NCBI GenBank assembly: GCA_001430745.1
Contig: KQ482057.1
Location: forward strand, 699,491 to 717,268
Length of the DNA: 17,778 bases
Direction: 5' to 3'
Source of the DNA: Auxenochlorella pyrenoidosa
Taxonomy: Eukaryota; Chlorophyta; Trebouxiophyceae; Chlorellales; Chlorellaceae
Shown: piece by piece, positions 8,193 through 17,778 of the stretch
Layout of the letters: every line of letters begins with the position of its first letter
Numbering within the stretch: position 1 is the stretch's first letter
Translations under genes and position numbers: made by a program
Notes under the pieces: generated by a model
Told to the model about the DNA's origin: nothing
Databases searched by the model: none
What the model saw: only the letters and a program-made list of their open reading frames with translations

Positions 8193-10293
8193 TCACGCCT
8201 CCGCCCTCAGCTGCAGTCCCAGCTTGGCCACTCGACCGCGCGCCGCCTCCAACATCTGCTTGCGCCCAGCGTCCGCCTCCCCAGCCAGGAAGGGACACGG
8301 ATCCGGGGTGTTCAGCCCCTGCCTGCGGGGATAGAGAGAGGGAGATAAGAGGCGGGAAAGCTGTGGGCAGCATTGAGGGTCCTGAAGTCAAATCAATGGT
8401 GGCTGCAATTTGAGAGCCCAGTACCTGCATCACGATTGGTCAACGTCGCCTGCAGCAGGGCAGCGGCTTCGGCCGCGGCTGGTGCTGCAGCGAACCTGAC
8501 GGCTGCCATGCCTGCAGGGCAGCGCCGCAAATTGCAATGGACATACATCATCCGCAAACACTTTACCCTGCCCACTGGGTTCCCTGCTGCACACCTCACG
8601 GCGGGCCTGGCCAGCGCAGCATCCAGCCAGGCCGCGAGGCGGGGGTACTCAGCCCGCAGGTCCATGCCTGCAACAAGACCACAGCATCATCAGAGCAGGA
8701 GCGATGAGCAATTTTTTGTGTACTTAAAACTGCGTCTTGTCTCCCGGCTCACAGCGCGTGCGTTATCAAACACAGCCCTTTACTTGCAGTCGTGCACGGC
8801 TGTCCAGCTCACCCAGCAGATTGGAGCAGAACAGCACCCCGCTGATGCAGGCCACGTCGGCGATGCTGAACTGCCCCGCCGCCAGCCAGCCGCCTGTGCA
8901 GAGGACAGGCGCCAAGGCGGTCGTTGCAGCAGGGAAGCACCTGGGCGCATAACGCGCCCTGAAAGCATGCAAGCAAGGGAGCAGACGGCAGCAGACCCAG
9001 CTGGTAGGCCATGCAATGCCGACTGCAGAAGCAGCGGCAGCAGCACCAACAGCAGCAGCGGCAGTCCCCCACCGGTCAGCGCAAGGCGGGCATCCAGGAG
9101 CCTGAAGCCGGCACGCACGCCATCCACCGCCTCCTGACGCACGGGAGTGAAGCACAGAGAAATTGTTGCCACTGGGTGTGGCGTCGCAATTTGTCGTCTT
9201 GAGATTCCATCCCAGAGCTGCCCACAGAGCGGATGGACTGCATGCCGGGCTTGCCGAACCTGAGTTCCCAGGTCTGAGACAAGAGGGTCAGCTCTCTTCT
9301 CACCTGCATGGTCTCTGCGTTGTGGCGCACCCCAAACACGAGGCCAGTCACCACCGTGTGGGTGGGCCCGCCCAGGTGCGCCTGCAGTGGAGCCAGGGTC
9401 AGTTCAAAGTCAGCAGCCGGAAATCCGCTGGTAAGTGCAGGGCTAAATGCCGCCATGTGCCTGCATAGCTTGCTGTGGCAGCGCACTGCCAGGCTGCAGG
9501 TTCATCGGGCTGTCAACGCAGCTTGCACCAGCGTTAACTGCAACCATCTTACTTCCCTGCAGGCGACGGGCTGCTGCCACCCACCGCCTGGTAGAAGGCC
9601 CAGGACAGGCACTCGGCACGAGCGGCAGGGTCGGCAGGCAGCAGGGCGGCGCCATTGGGGCCCGCCTTGGCGTCCGCCAGGTAGAACAGGATGGCCCCGC
9701 TCTCCGGCAGCACAAAAGATCCGTCTGGAAAGCCGTTGCTGGGGGCCTTGGCGTCGCGGTCGACTGTGGCAGCGCGGGCACGGCAGCTCAGTGCAGGTCT
9801 TTGAGCGTGTGGCTTTGTGAAGACCGTCCCAGGGCAAAGTGCTCTGCTCACCCTGCAAACACAGCCCTGCCGGTCAAAGCGCTGTCCGTCGTCCTGCCCT
9901 GCCCTGCACCCACCCAGCACGGGAATTTGGCCGGCTGGGTTCAGGCGCAGGAAGGCAGACTGCTTGTGGGCGCCGGCAGCCAGGTCCACCTGCACAGCAG
10001 CGGGAGTGTGCGGCTGCACCATGTGCGCATGCCTGCATTCGACACCAGGCGCATGATACACGATGTGCCCTATGCGGGAGGCACCGCCGAGGGAAGAAAA
10101 GGACGTTGTGGTGCGTACCCACTGCCGCCACACACACACCGCCCACTCAGCACGGGACCGGCGCCGGCGCCGCGTCCCTGTTCACCTTGTGAAGCGTGAA
10201 GGGCAGCCCCAGCTCCGCCAGCGCGATCGTGGCCTTGTGGCCGTTGGGAGTGCCCGCGGCGTAAAGGTGCAGCCCGCCTGCTTCCGAAGCCAT
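8193..10293 (-). CDS. Glutathione S-transferase, Ure2/YfcG-like
   Basis: Eight exons on the - strand, all GT-AG with matching phase: 10186-10293, 9914-9989, 9585-9763, 9304-9381, 9073-9133, 8813-8893, 8595-8667 and 8193-8322. They code 261 residues, slightly longer than typical GSTs. The thioredoxin-like N-terminal domain has LYAAGTPNGHKATIALAEL (TPNG at 15-18, characteristic of Ure2p/YfcG-type GSTs), LNPAGQIPVL around residue 50-60, and PESGAILFYLA with the Glu-Ser pair at 82-83 expected to bind the gamma-glutamyl group of glutathione. The helical C-terminal domain contains FSIADVA (the N-capping motif) and RPAVRQGLN, followed by a 33-residue basic tail. Likely cytosolic glutathione transfer or disulfide-bond reduction. 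No organelle-targeting peptide is evident before the thioredoxin fold. The start ATG (10291-10293) lies directly before the first strand. It ends in TGA. Confidence 0.88.
9012..9064. repeat. CAG/CGG-rich low-complexity tract in a GST intron
   Basis: Interrupted CAG, CGG and CAA trinucleotides run through this stretch, between GST exons 9073-9133 and 8813-8893 and thus inside an intron. It is a degenerate microsatellite and explains the spurious glutamine- or cysteine-rich open frames here. Confidence 0.6.
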
Positions 10294-10574
10294 ACTCAGT
10301 TGTGTCGTGGGGCGCTTGCAAGAGGCGGGAGAAGCGTGAGAGACAGAGGAAGGCCTTGATCGAAGCTTGAACAGCTAACGAGGCTAGATGTAAGCTTTGT
10401 ATCCAACCCCGCCACCACGCCTGTGCCACTCTGGCAAGTGTGCTGCGCCGCATGCGCGTTGACATTACGAGCGTGCCAGCCACAGAGAACGTGAGTTTGG
10501 CTTTGGATGTGAAGTCATTAAGTCATTCGAGACGGTCTGAAGAGAGCTGCGATGGAAGATACACAAGTTGGTGC
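10294..10574. other. Spacer between two - strand genes
   Basis: This holds the 5' flank of the GST gene and the 3' flank of the coiled-coil gene, both on the - strand. No coding segment or clear regulatory motif was recognised. Confidence 0.4.
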
Positions 10575-11699
10575 TTATGAAGCATGGACAAGTGAGTAAC
10601 ACCTTGTGGCTGGCAAGATGTGCAGGTCTCCCACGCAAGAGAAGAAGAATGGAGCGCAGGCTCCTCTCGGACTAGTACATTGAGTGCAGCAGCACACATG
10701 TCTGCTCATCTTGGGGCTATCGTGCTGCCCAAGGGTTGCAGGGTGCCGCCCTGCTGCATCGAGGTGTGCTGCTGCAAACTGCCGCCGCCGCGCCTCAGGT
10801 GCTGCACTGCGCCAGGCTGGCCTCGACCAAATCGGCGGCCACGTTGCCACCGCGGCCGCCAGGCTGGCCAGCTCGGCAACAAAGGCGGGGGCTGCGCCGT
10901 ACTTGTCGGGGTGCACCGCCTGCCGCGCCCTGCGGATGTCTCCCTTGGCGCGCAGCGGCTGCACATCCCAGTTGGCAGCCCCGGTGCGTGCACGATGGAT
11001 GCTGAATGCAGCAGTAAGAACAACATCGGCAGCGTCCAGAGCCGCTTGCCGCTCTGCCGAGCTGAGCAGTCTGTCCCAGGGCTGATTGAATGGCGTGCTG
11101 TCCCATGCATTGATGGAGCCAAGCAGCAACAGCACCTGCTGGTTTGTGTTGTCGCGGAGCCACTCCCTGTCAGAGGCTGCTGCAGCAGCAGTGGTGCTAC
11201 CGCCGGTGCTTCCGCTTCCGGCGCTGGCCGCTGGCGGGTGCGGGCGCCCCTGGCGAGCGGCCCGCAGCTCTGACTCAGCCGCCTGCGCGCGCCGCTCTGC
11301 TGCTTCTGCACGCTGCTCTAACTCCTCCGCGCGGGCTCTCTGCTGCTCCAACTGCCGCCGACTGTGGTCCAGCCTGGCTTCAGCCCTAGCTGCCCGCTCC
11401 TGCTCTTGCTGCACCAGCGGCAGCATCAGATGCTGGAAGGCCTCCACAGAAAGCTCAGCGGCTATGTTGGCTCGCTCCTCTGCTTCCAGCAGCTGCTGCT
11501 TTGTGCTGTCAAGCTGGGCTTCAAGCCTTTCTGCCTTTGAGTCTGCAGGAGCTGCCTCCTCCTGGCACTGGCGCAGCTCCTCCGAGTGCTGCCGCTGTAG
11601 CTGCTGCATCTCTGCCTCTGCCCGCTCTGCTCGCTCCTCGGCTGTGAGCACCTTTTGACAAAATTCAGACAGATATTCGACCAGCCCATGGTTCCCACG
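10575..11699 (-). CDS. Coiled-coil protein with degenerate J-like domain, 5' incomplete
   Basis: A continuous - strand frame runs from about 11699 to TAA at 10575. From about 11670 to 11230 it is a long charged coiled coil rich in Glu, Arg, Gln and Ala (AEERAERAEAEMQQLQ and heptad-like continuation). A Ser/Gly/Ala/Thr linker follows, then from about 11170 a helical region ending in IRRARQAVHPDKYG. The HPDK codons are at 10902-10913. HPD after a basic helix is the hallmark of J-domains, and VHPDK with little before it recalls the auxilin-like type, so an Hsp70 co-chaperone role is possible. The residues after HPDK match poorly. The frame has no ATG until 11607-11609; an upstream acceptor (CTAG before 11699) suggests an unseen 5' exon between 11700 and 12278. 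The tail after about 10840 looks non-coding, so a 3' splice there is possible. Confidence 0.55.
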   Translation of the reverse strand, partial: RGNHGLVEYLSEFCQKVLTAEERAERAEAEMQQLQRQHSEELRQCQEEAAPADSKAERLEAQLDSTKQQLLEAEERANIAAELSVEAFQHLMLPLVQQEQERAARAEARLDHSRRQLEQQRARAEELEQRAEAAERRAQAAESELRAARQGRPHPPAASAGSGSTGGSTTAAAAASDREWLRDNTNQQVLLLLGSINAWDSTPFNQPWDRLLSSAERQAALDAADVVLTAAFSIHRARTGAANWDVQPLRAKGDIRRARQAVHPDKYGAAPAFVAELASLAAAVATWPPIWSRPAWRSAAPEARRRQFAAAHLDAAGRHPATLGQHDSPKMSRHVCCCTQCTSPRGACAPFFFSCVGDLHILPATRCYSLVHAS

Positions 11700-12278
11700 C
11701 TAGCAGATGGCCTGCAAAACGGACAGGGACGCAATGAGCACTTGCAGGGGAAACAGCGCGCTCAACCTGATGAGGCAGGAGGATCAGAAGCGGCGTGGGC
11801 TTGTGGTACTCTGCATGGTCGTGCAGGCGGGCTTGCTGATCTTGTTGTGAATTGAAATGAAAATCTACCAACCTTGGTGCTCCCGCTTGAGTCGGCTACC
11901 CGAGGTTGAAGGCTCAAGGTCGGGAGGCGAGCGGGCACTGCTTGTCCTCCACGACGCTGGGCCTGCTCGTTGCAGTCTTGCAGCAAGGGAATGGAAGGGA
12001 GATTACAACCTCGTTGCAAGAGCGAGATCACATAGAGCAGGCCACCTGCTGTGCACGCTGTCCCTGCAGGCGTGCTCATGGGCGACTTACCATGGGCAAC
12101 AGCAAGCCCGAGGAATGAGCTGCAGGCTCCTGGCATTCTGCAGCACCCGGTGCTGGACAGGCCACACCAAAGGGCCTATTTCTCTTCTGAAGCCCTCAGC
12201 CGTCGTTACTCTGGGTATTCTATGCTGCTTTAACAGCGCTGGACTGCCCACGGCGCCACCCTCCCAAAGCCTCGCAGC
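11700..12278. other. Divergent intergenic region
   Basis: This separates the - strand coiled-coil gene from the + strand DUF427 gene, so both promoters should lie here. It probably also holds one or more first exons of the coiled-coil gene, but none could be fixed by phase or homology. Open frames on both strands lack recognisable motifs. Confidence 0.4.
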
Positions 12279-13544
12279 ATGGCTGCCGCCTCGGTCAGGG
12301 CTGCAGCCTCGAGCGGCGCCGCCGGCAACGAGTCTGCCAGCCTGAAGCAGGAAAGCGTGTGGGACTACCCCCGGGCCCCTGCCTTGCAGCAAGTCAGCCA
12401 GAGGCTCAAGGTTGTGCTCGGAGGGCAGGCAAGCCTGTGAATGGGTCGCCTAGAGCGCTGCCGCTTGCATGCTGCGTAGCCAGCGGGCGGTCAACATGCC
12501 GAGTCGGCGCAGCTGGGAGGGTCGACTGTCTTCAGCAATGCTGTCAATCTGTTCAGGTCAATATCAGAGAGAAGAACTGACTCAGTACAAGTGTGTGTCT
12601 GATCCCCACAGGTCGTGGCGGACACCACCCGCGGCTGCAGGGTGTGCGAAACAGCATCGCCGCCGACCTACTACATCCCTCGAGATGACATCAACATGTC
12701 GCTGCTGCGCCAGTCAAAGGGTGCGCCAGCCAGCCTTGCAGGAACATATTATGACCTAAAAAATGGCAAGCGAGAGCGTCAGCAATGTTGCATGGGCACA
12801 GAAGTGTCTCCCTCCCTTCTGCGCCACACCACTTCTGCAAAGCTGCAGGCGGCACCACGTTCTGCGAGTGGAAGGGCACCGCCACCTACAGGGACGTGGA
12901 GGCAGGCGGGCAGTCGCTGGAGCGGGTAGCCTGGTGAGCTTCACGACCCAGTGGGCAAGGCAGAGAGCCGCAAGCGAAAGCTCATAGCGGAGAGCCTTCT
13001 CGCTAGCATGCAGCGGTTCACTGCTGTGCCTCCTTTCACGCTTTACCTGCTGCCAAGCGGCTTGAACTGCAATATGCAACACTTGCCTGCTGCAGGTCCT
13101 ACGAGTCGCCCACCCCGGCCTTCAGCAGCATCGCCGGCTGGCTCAGCTTCTATGCACGGCCGCCCCTGGAGTGCTGGGTAAGAGAGGAGCGCGTGAAGCC
13201 GCAGGTACGTTTGCCTGTGTGTATGCCGTCATTACCTCCTCCAGCTGCGCAGCCCAGCAAATTGATTTCCGCAAGAGTCATTTCTATATCAAACTGGGGG
13301 TTGCTCAGGCTGCTGTTGGGAGCTGGGGCCCAAGCCCTGCACCAGCAGCACAGCACGTGGACAAACCTGTGCTGTCGCTCCAGTTTCTCGGTAGTCTGCT
13401 TCGCGCTGCTGCTCAACTCAGCTAACCGTCTCGTTGCATGGTTGACATCCTCGAACCCCGCAGGACGGCGCCTTCTACGGCGGCTGGGTCACCTCAAACC
13501 TGGTGGGCCCCTTCAAGGGCGGCCCAGGCAGCGCTGGCTGGTGA
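12279..13544 (+). CDS. DUF427 (NTP_transf_9) family protein
   Basis: Five exons with fully consistent phase: 12279-12428, 12612-12720, 12849-12933, 13096-13204 and 13464-13544, coding 177 residues. Family marks in order: SVWDYPRAP near residue 26, KVVLGGQVVADTTRG around 44-58, SPPTYYIPRDDINMSLL around 66-82, TFCEWKGTATY around 91-101, AFSSIAGWLSFY, and the C-terminus GGWVTSNLVGPFKGGPGSAG before TGA. The biochemical role of this family is not established; it is usually cytoplasmic and single-domain. No clear targeting peptide is seen, though the first 20 residues are Ala/Ser-rich. Intron 1 has a GC donor (GCAAGC at 12429) with acceptor CCCACAG; only this joins GGQ to VVADT in frame, since the unspliced frame meets TGA eleven bases past the junction. 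The ATG at 12279 begins the frame directly before the conserved region. The length is normal for the plant-type family. Confidence 0.9.
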
Positions 13545-14480
13545 AGGCCCCAGCGGCCTGACAGACGTATAAACCCTACCTCAAGGTATCGCACTCTAAG
13601 TGAGAGCATGTCAGCATGCTCTGCCATCGCCTGCTTGGTGCTGATTAGGTGAGCTGTGCCTGCTTGCCTTGCATGCTCGCCGTCGCTGCCTATATACTCC
13701 CTGGGCCAGCTGCCACACGCCCGCGCCCTTCTGCCTGTCAAGTTCTGCATCATGTCAGTCTCATGTAGTTGCCGAAGGCATAGCGCAATGGTGACAGACA
13801 ATGTTCCCTTCGGCGCAAGTTGTAGCAGTGAGGGCGGCCAGCGCCAGCAGGCCCACTGTTACATGCACCCTTCTCACCCTGACACCTACTTCAGCAGGAC
13901 ATCTCACCACCAAGTGAGCACAGCTCAACAGCAGATCGATTGTCAGTGCTGGCAGGCACGCAGGCGTGCTCACGGGGCTGCCATTCCTGTTACACGCCAA
14001 GGAAGAATGGCAGCATGGTAGGACAGACTGTTGATTGTTGCAACAATGGCGAGAAATTCGAGGCGGATGGGGCGGCCAAAGTGGGTGCGCAGCAGTGTTG
14101 CAGTGGCATGAAAGCGCATCAGAAAGGATGGGAAACGTAGGCCGGAAATGGGCAGGTTTTTAAAGCTTGGAGACGCTGACGGCCAAACCATGGGCCACAA
14201 AATCAGGAAGAAATGAAGAAGGAAGGCAGGGCCTGTGCACCAGCTGTCCAGCAGCAGCAATGCCAGGCGCGTGCAGGCGATGCAGAGCCCCAGCCAGCGC
14301 GCCTTTTCACCAATGGAAAGAGCAGGCTGGACCGGGCCACCAAGGCGCGGGCACCAGTCGCGCCGCACAACGCTGGTGCGCACATGCGCCGCGAGGCAGA
14401 GGTTTTGCAGCCGGCAGCGCCAGCGGGGGCCGCCCGCCTTGTTGCAGCGCCAGCTTGGGCGGCTTGCCTTGGTTGCCGCT
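13545..14480. other. Convergent intergenic region
   Basis: This lies between the stops of the + strand DUF427 gene and the - strand ABC transporter gene. No convincing coding sequence was seen. A long - strand open frame that crosses into the transporter region is a shadow: it is out of register with the transporter exons. Confidence 0.5.
13990..13994 (-). terminator. Candidate TGTAA polyadenylation signal for the ABC transporter
   Basis: TTACA on the + strand gives TGTAA on the - strand about 490 nt past the transporter stop codon. A second copy lies at 13859-13863. Either could mark the transcript end; the motif is short, so chance is not excluded. Confidence 0.3.
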
Positions 14481-17400
14481 TCAGCGGCTCTGGAAGTTGA
14501 GCTTGGAGAGGCCGAGCAGGGCGAGGCCGCGGAACACGATGACAAACACGCACAGCAGCAGGACGGTGTAGCCCATCCACGAGTGCTCGAAGCCAAAGTA
14601 GGTCTCCACATACTCGGAGACTGGGACCAGCTGCATGGCAAGGACGAGGTGCAGGGGCGGGGGAGAGGTGCTAACTGCCAGGCGCGTGGAACGCAAGGCA
14701 AGCACAAGTGGACGCGAAAGATGCGCGGCCGAGGCACAACAGCGGCGCAGGCCGCCCCGTCAGTCCACCCCGCAGGGCGGCCGCCGCCCACGCCAACACG
14801 GCGCCCGCAGAAGGGCTGCAGCTCTGCTGGCCCCCTGCTGTGCTGCGCTGGCGCAAGCAGGTGAGGGGCGCCCGCATGGCAGGCGGGGGCGCGGGGCAGG
14901 GCGGGCGGCTCACCCCGCCGCCGGGGATCTCGGTGAGCGAGTCGACGTCGCCCAGCTGGGAGGCCACCAGGCCATAGAGCGAGTAGCTGGCGGGGTTCAT
15001 GTAGTACAGCCAGATCCAGCCCTTGGGAATGGCGGGCTTGGGCTTCATGAAGCTGCGGGGAGGGCCGGGGGGAGGAGGGGAGGTGGTCGGGGGTCATGGA
15101 GGGCAGCGGCAGGGGTAAGAGCTGGGTGTCAAAGGCGCTGAGTAAAACCACACATTGCCTGCCTTGCTTTTTGGAACTCCAGCAATTTTAGCGCAGTCAG
15201 ATGGGCGGCCACCACGCCAAGGTTGGCAGAGGCAGAGCTGCATGCTGCAGGCAGACCGTCACCTCCCAGGCGCTGACTCTGGCCCCCCCCGCCTGGGCGG
15301 CACCGCCGCAGCCCTGCCTGCCCCGCCCCACAGCGTGGCCAGCTCACCCGCCGATGACTTGCATAATGCCAAAGACAAAGGCCGACAGGGCGTTGGAGAT
15401 CTCCACGCCGGGGGTGATGTGCACCTGGGAAAGGGAAGGCGGGCGCAGTGGGGGAGGCAGAGTGAGCCCTCCCTGGACTTTCTTCGTTTGATTTTGCTGA
15501 GCCTCCTGCAGTGACAATCTGCAACCGCTGGACCCGTCCATGCTCGCTTCCATAAAACCAGCTGGCCGGCAGCCAACAGGGAGGCACGCCTGGCCCCCTG
15601 CGGGCGGCGCGAAGCCGTGTACGACCCACCCCCTAGCTCACAGCCCCCACCCTCACCGCCATCATGCCGAAAGAGAGCATGGCAAACATAGACAGCATGA
15701 TGATGAGCCAGAAGAAGAAGAACTTGGAGGCATCGGCGATGAAGCCCACGCTACGGCACACGGGGGGTGGATCAAGGAGGGGCGGGGTCCTCGGATGCCA
15801 GCTCGCAAGGCGGCTGGGCATCTGGCCAGCCGTACCAGCAGCCAGTTCTTCGGAAGATCAGGCGGCATGTTGCCTGCCTGATCAGCAGACCATGCAAGAA
15901 CAGAGCGCGGCAAGGAAGCGGGCAGAGCAGGGAGGCTGCGCTGGCGAGCGGCAATCCCGCCGCCAGCACCCGCCTTGATGCTCAGCCCCAGCACGGTGCC
16001 TCCGCCAGCCCAACCGCCTTTCCGGCCACCCAGTACAGGAGCTTGCCTGAAGTACACAATGATGGAGTAGATGAGGGAGTTTGCCACCACCCAGGGCACC
16101 TCGGCCAGCAGCTCGGCCGCCCAGAAGGGCACCACCGAGTAGGTGCCGGCGGTGTGCTCGCGGTAGAATACGGTGCGGCGCGCCACCAGGGATTCTTGCA
16201 CCTGCGGCCAGGGGGGCAGGAGGCCAATGCTCGCTGGCTGCGCAGGCAGCAGGGGGGAGCCTTGCACGGCGGCGCGCCGTACAGACGGGGGGCCAGCTTG
16301 CGCTGGGTGGGCGGGGAGCAGGGCGGACCATGTGCATGCTGGCGGCCGAGAGGGTAGGCGCGGCGCGGCTCTGGCGCATCGTGGAACGCCAGCCCCCAGC
16401 AGGCAATCCGGCAGGGCGAGAGCGGCGCGCATCCCCACGCCCCCAGCCCATAAGGAAGCAAGCACAAGCATCCTCAACGCCCACCGGCCACGCCGAGATG
16501 GAACAGAGCGGGGGAGGACAGCGGCGGAATTTCAACCCCGCCCCCCCCCCCAATCAAGAGCAGCCCTCCTCCAGACATGCGCCCACAGCCTCACCATGAA
16601 GAGGTAGAGCACACTGGAGAAGACGGAGGCGGCGTACATGGCGCCGCTGATGTTGAGCACGTCGGTGTACTGCTCCGTGGCCTTGCCGCGGCCCTTGAAC
16701 AGGGTGGCGAAGATGATGGCCAGGACGAGGGTGATGAGGGCGCGGATGCCGTTGTACGAAAAGTCGCGCACCAGCTCCCTGCAGCCAGGGAAGGGAAGGG
16801 GGGGGGTCCAGGTTCATGAGCCAGCATGGGAGCGGCTGACCAGGAGGTGCGCACGCAGCTGGCTTCGGCAGGCTGCCTCAGCGGCCTTGGGACCGGGCAA
16901 ACACGGGGCGGGGCCCCTATTTTGACGCACATAGCGCGGTCGCCCCCGCCCAGCTGCTGCCGGCTTGCCTGGAGTTGCGGTGCAGCAGCTCGCGCAGCTG
17001 CAGCCAGCGGGAGGAGACCTCCAGCTCGCTGAGGCGCAGTGGGGTGTCGCCCTCGGGGGGCGTGCTGCAGGGAGGGGCAGAGCCAGGAGCAGGGGGGGCG
17101 CAGCAAGGTCTTATTCGGAGCACCACTGCTGACCATCAGCATGCTGCAGATGGCCAGTCGGCACAGCTGTCAGATGCGGCTCCAAAGCAGGCCAGCAATG
17201 CAAACTCGGCCCCGGTGCAGGAAAATTCAAAGGGCTAGGTCAGAACACGGCTGCACGGCCGCCCCACCTGTGCTTCTCCACCATGGCGGCGGCTGCCGCA
17301 GCCAGCTCGCTGCGTGCGTACAGCTGGGCAAAGTCGCGGCCGGTCTGCCTCTCAGCCTCGGGGGACGTGACCTCCAGCATCCAGTTGGCGGGGTTGATGC

Positions 17401-17752
17401 GGGACTTGATGGCGGGCACGCCACTGGAGTGGGTTGAAGGGGGGCAGGGGCAGGCAGTGGGCGCGTGAACGCTACAGGTGCGCGGGAATGTGCAACTCTG
17501 CTGCGGCTGCCAGATGGTTGGCCGTCGCCACCTCGCCAGCCCTGCTATCTGCAGGCTGCTGCGTCCATTGTGGCTTGCCAGTCATCCAGCTAGCCACCCC
17601 AACCCTGCCCCGCCCCACCCCACTCACTCAATGGCGGAGAAGTAGGAGATGAGGCCCGAGGCGTCGGCGCCAATGGGCCCGTTGAAGATGACCTCGCCGC
17701 CGCGCTTGAGCAGCAGCAGCTCGGAGAAGGCCTCAAAGATCTCCAGGGAGGG
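14481..17752 (-). CDS. PDR-type ABCG transporter, C-terminal part (runs off the right edge)
   Basis: Nine exons on the - strand in phase: 17628-17752, 17268-17423, 16969-17064, 16595-16778, 16047-16201, 15657-15750, 15348-15424, 14914-15052 and 14481-14630, totalling 391 residues and ending in TGA. The first visible residues, [19 protein letters not shown], follow the H-loop of an ABC nucleotide-binding domain, whose Walker motifs must lie beyond the window. [12 protein letters not shown] matches the PDR signature NPATWMLEVTS. The membrane domain follows: segments near [18 protein letters not shown], then [33 protein letters not shown] (after [15 protein letters not shown]), [32 protein letters not shown] and [33 protein letters not shown] precedes the last one. 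PDR transporters export lipophilic compounds at the plasma membrane; the substrate cannot be read here. Two introns have GC donors, GCAAGC on the - strand at 16963-16968 and 16041-16046, each fixed by phase. Confidence 0.9.
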
Positions 17753-17778
17753 CTGCAGGAGGGCGGGGGGGGAGGGGG

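Noticed and set aside
13970..15151. Long - strand open frame of 393 codons across the transporter 3' region
   Set aside because: It is out of register with the transporter exons at 14481-14630 and 14914-15052, which carry the PDR motifs; its own translation is Ala/Pro/Ser/Arg-rich and motif-free.
15662..16477. Long - strand open frame of 271 codons
   Set aside because: Its middle reads the true transporter exon 16047-16201, but it runs through introns on both sides; the spliced model explains it better.

Overview
The window looks like nuclear DNA of a green alga (Chlorophyta, perhaps a trebouxiophyte). It is GC-rich, its genes are broken by many short introns of roughly 50-300 nt ending in CTGCAG-type acceptors, chlorophyte-type TGTAA motifs lie downstream of two genes, and the predicted proteins (a PDR-type ABCG transporter, a Ure2/YfcG-like GST, a DUF427 protein, a BTB/MATH protein) are eukaryotic or plant-like. 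No tRNA, rRNA, CRISPR array or complete transposon was seen. All gene models are manual: exons were chained by splice sites, phase continuity and family motifs, with no alignment or transcript data.

Layout from left to right. 1-647: mostly no recognisable gene, with a possible last exon of an upstream + strand gene near 112-143. 648-4654 (or 4885): + strand, about 16 exons, a predicted secreted protein of about 470 residues built from tandem cysteine-rich modules. One of its introns holds a perfect 46-bp inverted repeat. 5544-7287 (or 7410): + strand, five exons, a BTB protein with a C-terminal MATH domain, carrying an in-frame TGA inside the MATH domain and one non-canonical splice junction, so it may be a pseudogene. 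8193-10293: - strand, eight exons, a complete 261-residue glutathione S-transferase. 10575-11699: - strand, a coiled-coil protein with a degenerate J-like domain containing HPDK; its 5' end is unresolved. 12279-13544: + strand, five exons, a complete 177-residue DUF427 protein. 14481-17752: - strand, nine exons, the C-terminal part of a PDR/ABCG transporter whose 5' part lies beyond the right edge.

The genes do not form an obvious pathway; this is a compact region of independently transcribed genes in + + - - + - order. What stands out is the modular cysteine-rich protein whose introns sit at recurring positions in its repeats, the intronic hairpin, and a high share of GC-AG introns (6 of 38 modelled, five starting GCAAGC) spread over three unrelated genes.
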